DNA of 6,257 nucleotides from assembly GCA_009778295.1 (NCBI GenBank), contig WRKB01000234.1:1-6257 (forward strand), in the 5' to 3' direction. The stretch is from Betaproteobacteria bacterium (lineage in GTDB: Bacteria; Desulfobacterota; Desulfovibrionia; Desulfovibrionales; Desulfovibrionaceae). Below are positions 5,171 to 6,257 of this stretch, piece by piece. How positions within the stretch are numbered: position 1 is the first letter of the stretch; every line of letters starts with the position of its first letter. The notes below the pieces were generated by a model. The model had not been told where the DNA came from and did not search any database. It saw nothing but the letters and a program-made list of their open reading frames with translations. A program made the translations under genes and the position numbers.

Positions 5171-5301
5171 GCAGCGGACGCGACCCCGAAGCAAAGCAGC
5201 ATGCGGTGAAGCGAGCCAAAAAACACGTTCTGCATTCAACGATTTTGAAAGGATACCGCAGGATCAAAAAGCGGCTGCGCAGTGTATGTGTCAGCTTGCA
5301 T

Positions 5302-5664
5302 TCATGCACTCAAAACATTCTGCAAGCTCCCGAGAACAGCAGCGAAAATTTCCCGGAAAGCGGCAAGGCGCTGCATGCATTCGGCAGCATTTCCGCCGGC
5401 AGCGCTATGCTCCAGTTGCGCGGCCACCTCGCGCAAGGCGCCGTGACCAAGCGTACCGGCAAGTCCCTTGATAGTATGGGCATCACGCTGGACTTTTGTC
5501 AAATCGTCTTTTTCCAGATCCGCCTGGATAGTATCCGGCAAGTCTTTATACATCGTGGCGAACTTCGTGATAATCGAAAGATACAACTTTTCACTTCCCG
5601 CAAGCTGCTGCAGGGCGGTTGCAACGTCAAAACCCTCCGAAACGAGAGAGGCAACTTTACTCAT
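5302..5664 (-). CDS. Stand-alone histidine phosphotransfer (HPt) protein
   Basis: The 120-residue protein is a single HPt domain, a cytoplasmic four-helix bundle that carries a phosphoryl group between receiver domains in a multistep phosphorelay. The signature AHTIKGLAGTLG (62-73) contains the phosphorylatable His63, with Lys66 and Gly67 in their usual places. It is preceded by the helix with LYLSIITKFATMY (27-39) and followed by LREVAAQLEHSA (about 77-88), the order seen in HPt domains at the C-terminus of hybrid kinases. No kinase or receiver domain is attached and none is encoded nearby. An AAGGA lies nine bases before the ATG at 5664. It sits 46 bases downstream of the TPR gene on the same strand and is probably cotranscribed with it. 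Its partners cannot be named from this window. Confidence 0.93.
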   Translation of the reverse strand: MSKVASLVSEGFDVATALQQLAGSEKLYLSIITKFATMYKDLPDTIQADLEKDDLTKVQRDAHTIKGLAGTLGHGALREVAAQLEHSAAGGNAAECMQRLAAFREIFAAVLGSLQNVLSA

Positions 5665-5710
5665 GGTACGCCATCCTTACATAAAGACGTCTAAACGAAA
5701 TTCTGGCATT

Positions 5711-6257
5711 TCAAGGCGTTGGTGGAAGTTTTACGCCTTTCTTCTCAGGCGCGGCTTTTGCGGAACTCTCTGTGTCTGTTGGCGGAGCCGCCTGAGGTCC
5801 AGCCGTATCCAACTCCACCCGAATCAATTTGGCCAAGTCGTCCGAAAGCCCCGGCTCCGCAAGCGCTGCGCGCAGATGTTGGCTGCCTCGCGCAGGATCC
5901 TGCAAGTAATGCATATACAAGACTCCCAAACTATAACGCACGGAGGGTTCATCGCGCAAGTTCACCACCCGTTCCAGACACGCCGCCGCTTCCGCATGCT
6001 TGCCCTGATTATGCAAAACCACCCCTAGAAGATACAGGGGCTGTGGATTACCCGGAGCCGCTACCACTGCCTTGCGCAAAAAACTTTCCGCGGCGGCCCA
6101 ATTTTTGTCCTCCACAAATCGTTCGGCAAGGCTGAGCATCGCCGCCACATCACCTGGGTCTTGCTGGATTCTTTTCATCAATACCCCAAGGTCAGCCATA
6201 TTGCCTGCTGCAGCTTCCTCCTGCCCGGCGTTCATCGGCGGGCGGGGAGTGGAAGGA
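5711..6257 (-). CDS. Tetratricopeptide-repeat protein, probably continuing past the right edge
   Basis: The frame is open to the window edge. The first in-window ATG at 6235 has no Shine-Dalgarno sequence, and upstream codons (reading P-S-T-P-R-P-P) look like a proline-rich linker, so the true start is probably outside. A second ATG at 6199 has AGGAGG about 20 bases before it, too far to be convincing. Counting from the ATG at 6235, three consecutive TPR units cover about residues 30-63, 64-97 and 98-131, with the usual small and large positions (for example LYLLGVVLHNQGKHAEAAACLERV). The C-terminus (about 145-174) is Pro/Ala/Lys-rich and looks disordered. TPR arrays are protein-binding scaffolds and the partner is unknown. 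A membrane-anchored cytochrome-c-maturation (CcmI-like) protein would fit a linker followed by TPRs, but nothing in the window proves it. The gene is followed at 46 bases by hpt. Confidence 0.88.
   Translation of the reverse strand, partial: PSTPRPPMNAGQEEAAAGNMADLGVLMKRIQQDPGDVAAMLSLAERFVEDKNWAAAESFLRKAVVAAPGNPQPLYLLGVVLHNQGKHAEAAACLERVVNLRDEPSVRYSLGVLYMHYLQDPARGSQHLRAALAEPGLSDDLAKLIRVELDTAGPQAAPPTDTESSAKAAPEKKGVKLPPTP

Larger units (their letters stand above)
5024..5301. other. Intergenic region between hpt and the DUF1254/DUF1214 gene
   Basis: These 278 bases contain no convincing gene. Open frames across them give Cys- and Arg-rich translations without a Shine-Dalgarno sequence. The region holds the ribosome-binding site and a possible promoter for the leftward gene, two long-spaced inverted repeats (5044-5080 and 5136-5170) and a small hairpin, CCGGC-TGAAT-GCCGG (5116-5130). 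No hairpin here is followed by a T tract on either strand, so no intrinsic terminator for hpt is visible. Confidence 0.6.

Noticed and set aside
5024..5239. 72-codon in-frame upstream extension of the DUF1254/DUF1214 gene
   Set aside because: The extension has no Shine-Dalgarno sequence and would bury a good signal peptide inside the protein. The ATG at 5023 has AGGAG at the right distance.
5061..5309. 82-codon minus-strand frame starting at a GTG over the hpt stop
   Set aside because: It has no Shine-Dalgarno sequence and a Cys/Arg/Ser-rich composition typical of non-coding translation.

Overview
The window reads as ordinary bacterial chromosome from a Gram-negative organism. It has an outer-membrane chaperone of the OmpH/Skp family, periplasmic signal peptides and Shine-Dalgarno-led genes. 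The gene content (CoaBC tail ending in a WRICSW-type motif, OmpH directly followed by FabZ, CheW, a free-standing HPt protein, a TPR protein) resembles Desulfovibrio-type Desulfovibrionaceae. This placement is inferred from recall of family features and was not tested by any search. No mobile element, CRISPR array, rRNA or tRNA was seen.

Layout, left to right. At 1-318 (+) is the C-terminal end of CoaBC, the bifunctional coenzyme A biosynthesis enzyme. An unrecognised 260-residue protein (300-1082, +) overlaps its end. CheW (1098-1577, -) converges on this pair across a 15-base gap. A 404-base divergent intergenic region (1578-1981) holds candidate promoters for cheW leftwards and a good sigma70-type promoter for ompH rightwards. 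That ompH promoter carries a perfect inverted repeat just after the predicted transcription start. ompH (1982-2554) ends in a strong intrinsic terminator (2587-2622), and fabZ (2658-3122) starts 35 bases beyond it. A minus-strand gene for a 630-residue exported DUF1254/DUF1214 protein (3131-5023) converges on fabZ across 8 bases. It carries an unusual 36-residue tandem repeat helix. A 278-base gap with several inverted repeats (5024-5301) separates it from a lone HPt phosphotransfer protein (5302-5664, -) and a TPR protein (5711 to the right edge, -), which probably form an operon.

How the genes relate. CheW is the coupling protein between chemoreceptors and CheA. The HPt protein is a phosphorelay intermediate whose kinase and receiver partners are not in the window. 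OmpH and FabZ belong to envelope biogenesis (outer-membrane protein delivery and fatty-acid elongation). Their adjacency is a reduced form of the classical bamA-skp-lpxD-fabZ-lpxA cluster. Nothing visible ties the DUF1254/DUF1214 protein to its neighbours.

No clear new system is evident. The best candidates for a second look are the unrecognised gene downstream of coaBC, which has a faint uracil-DNA-glycosylase-like layout in its C-terminal half, the repeat-helix DUF1254/DUF1214 protein with its structured leader, and the terminator placed between ompH and fabZ.
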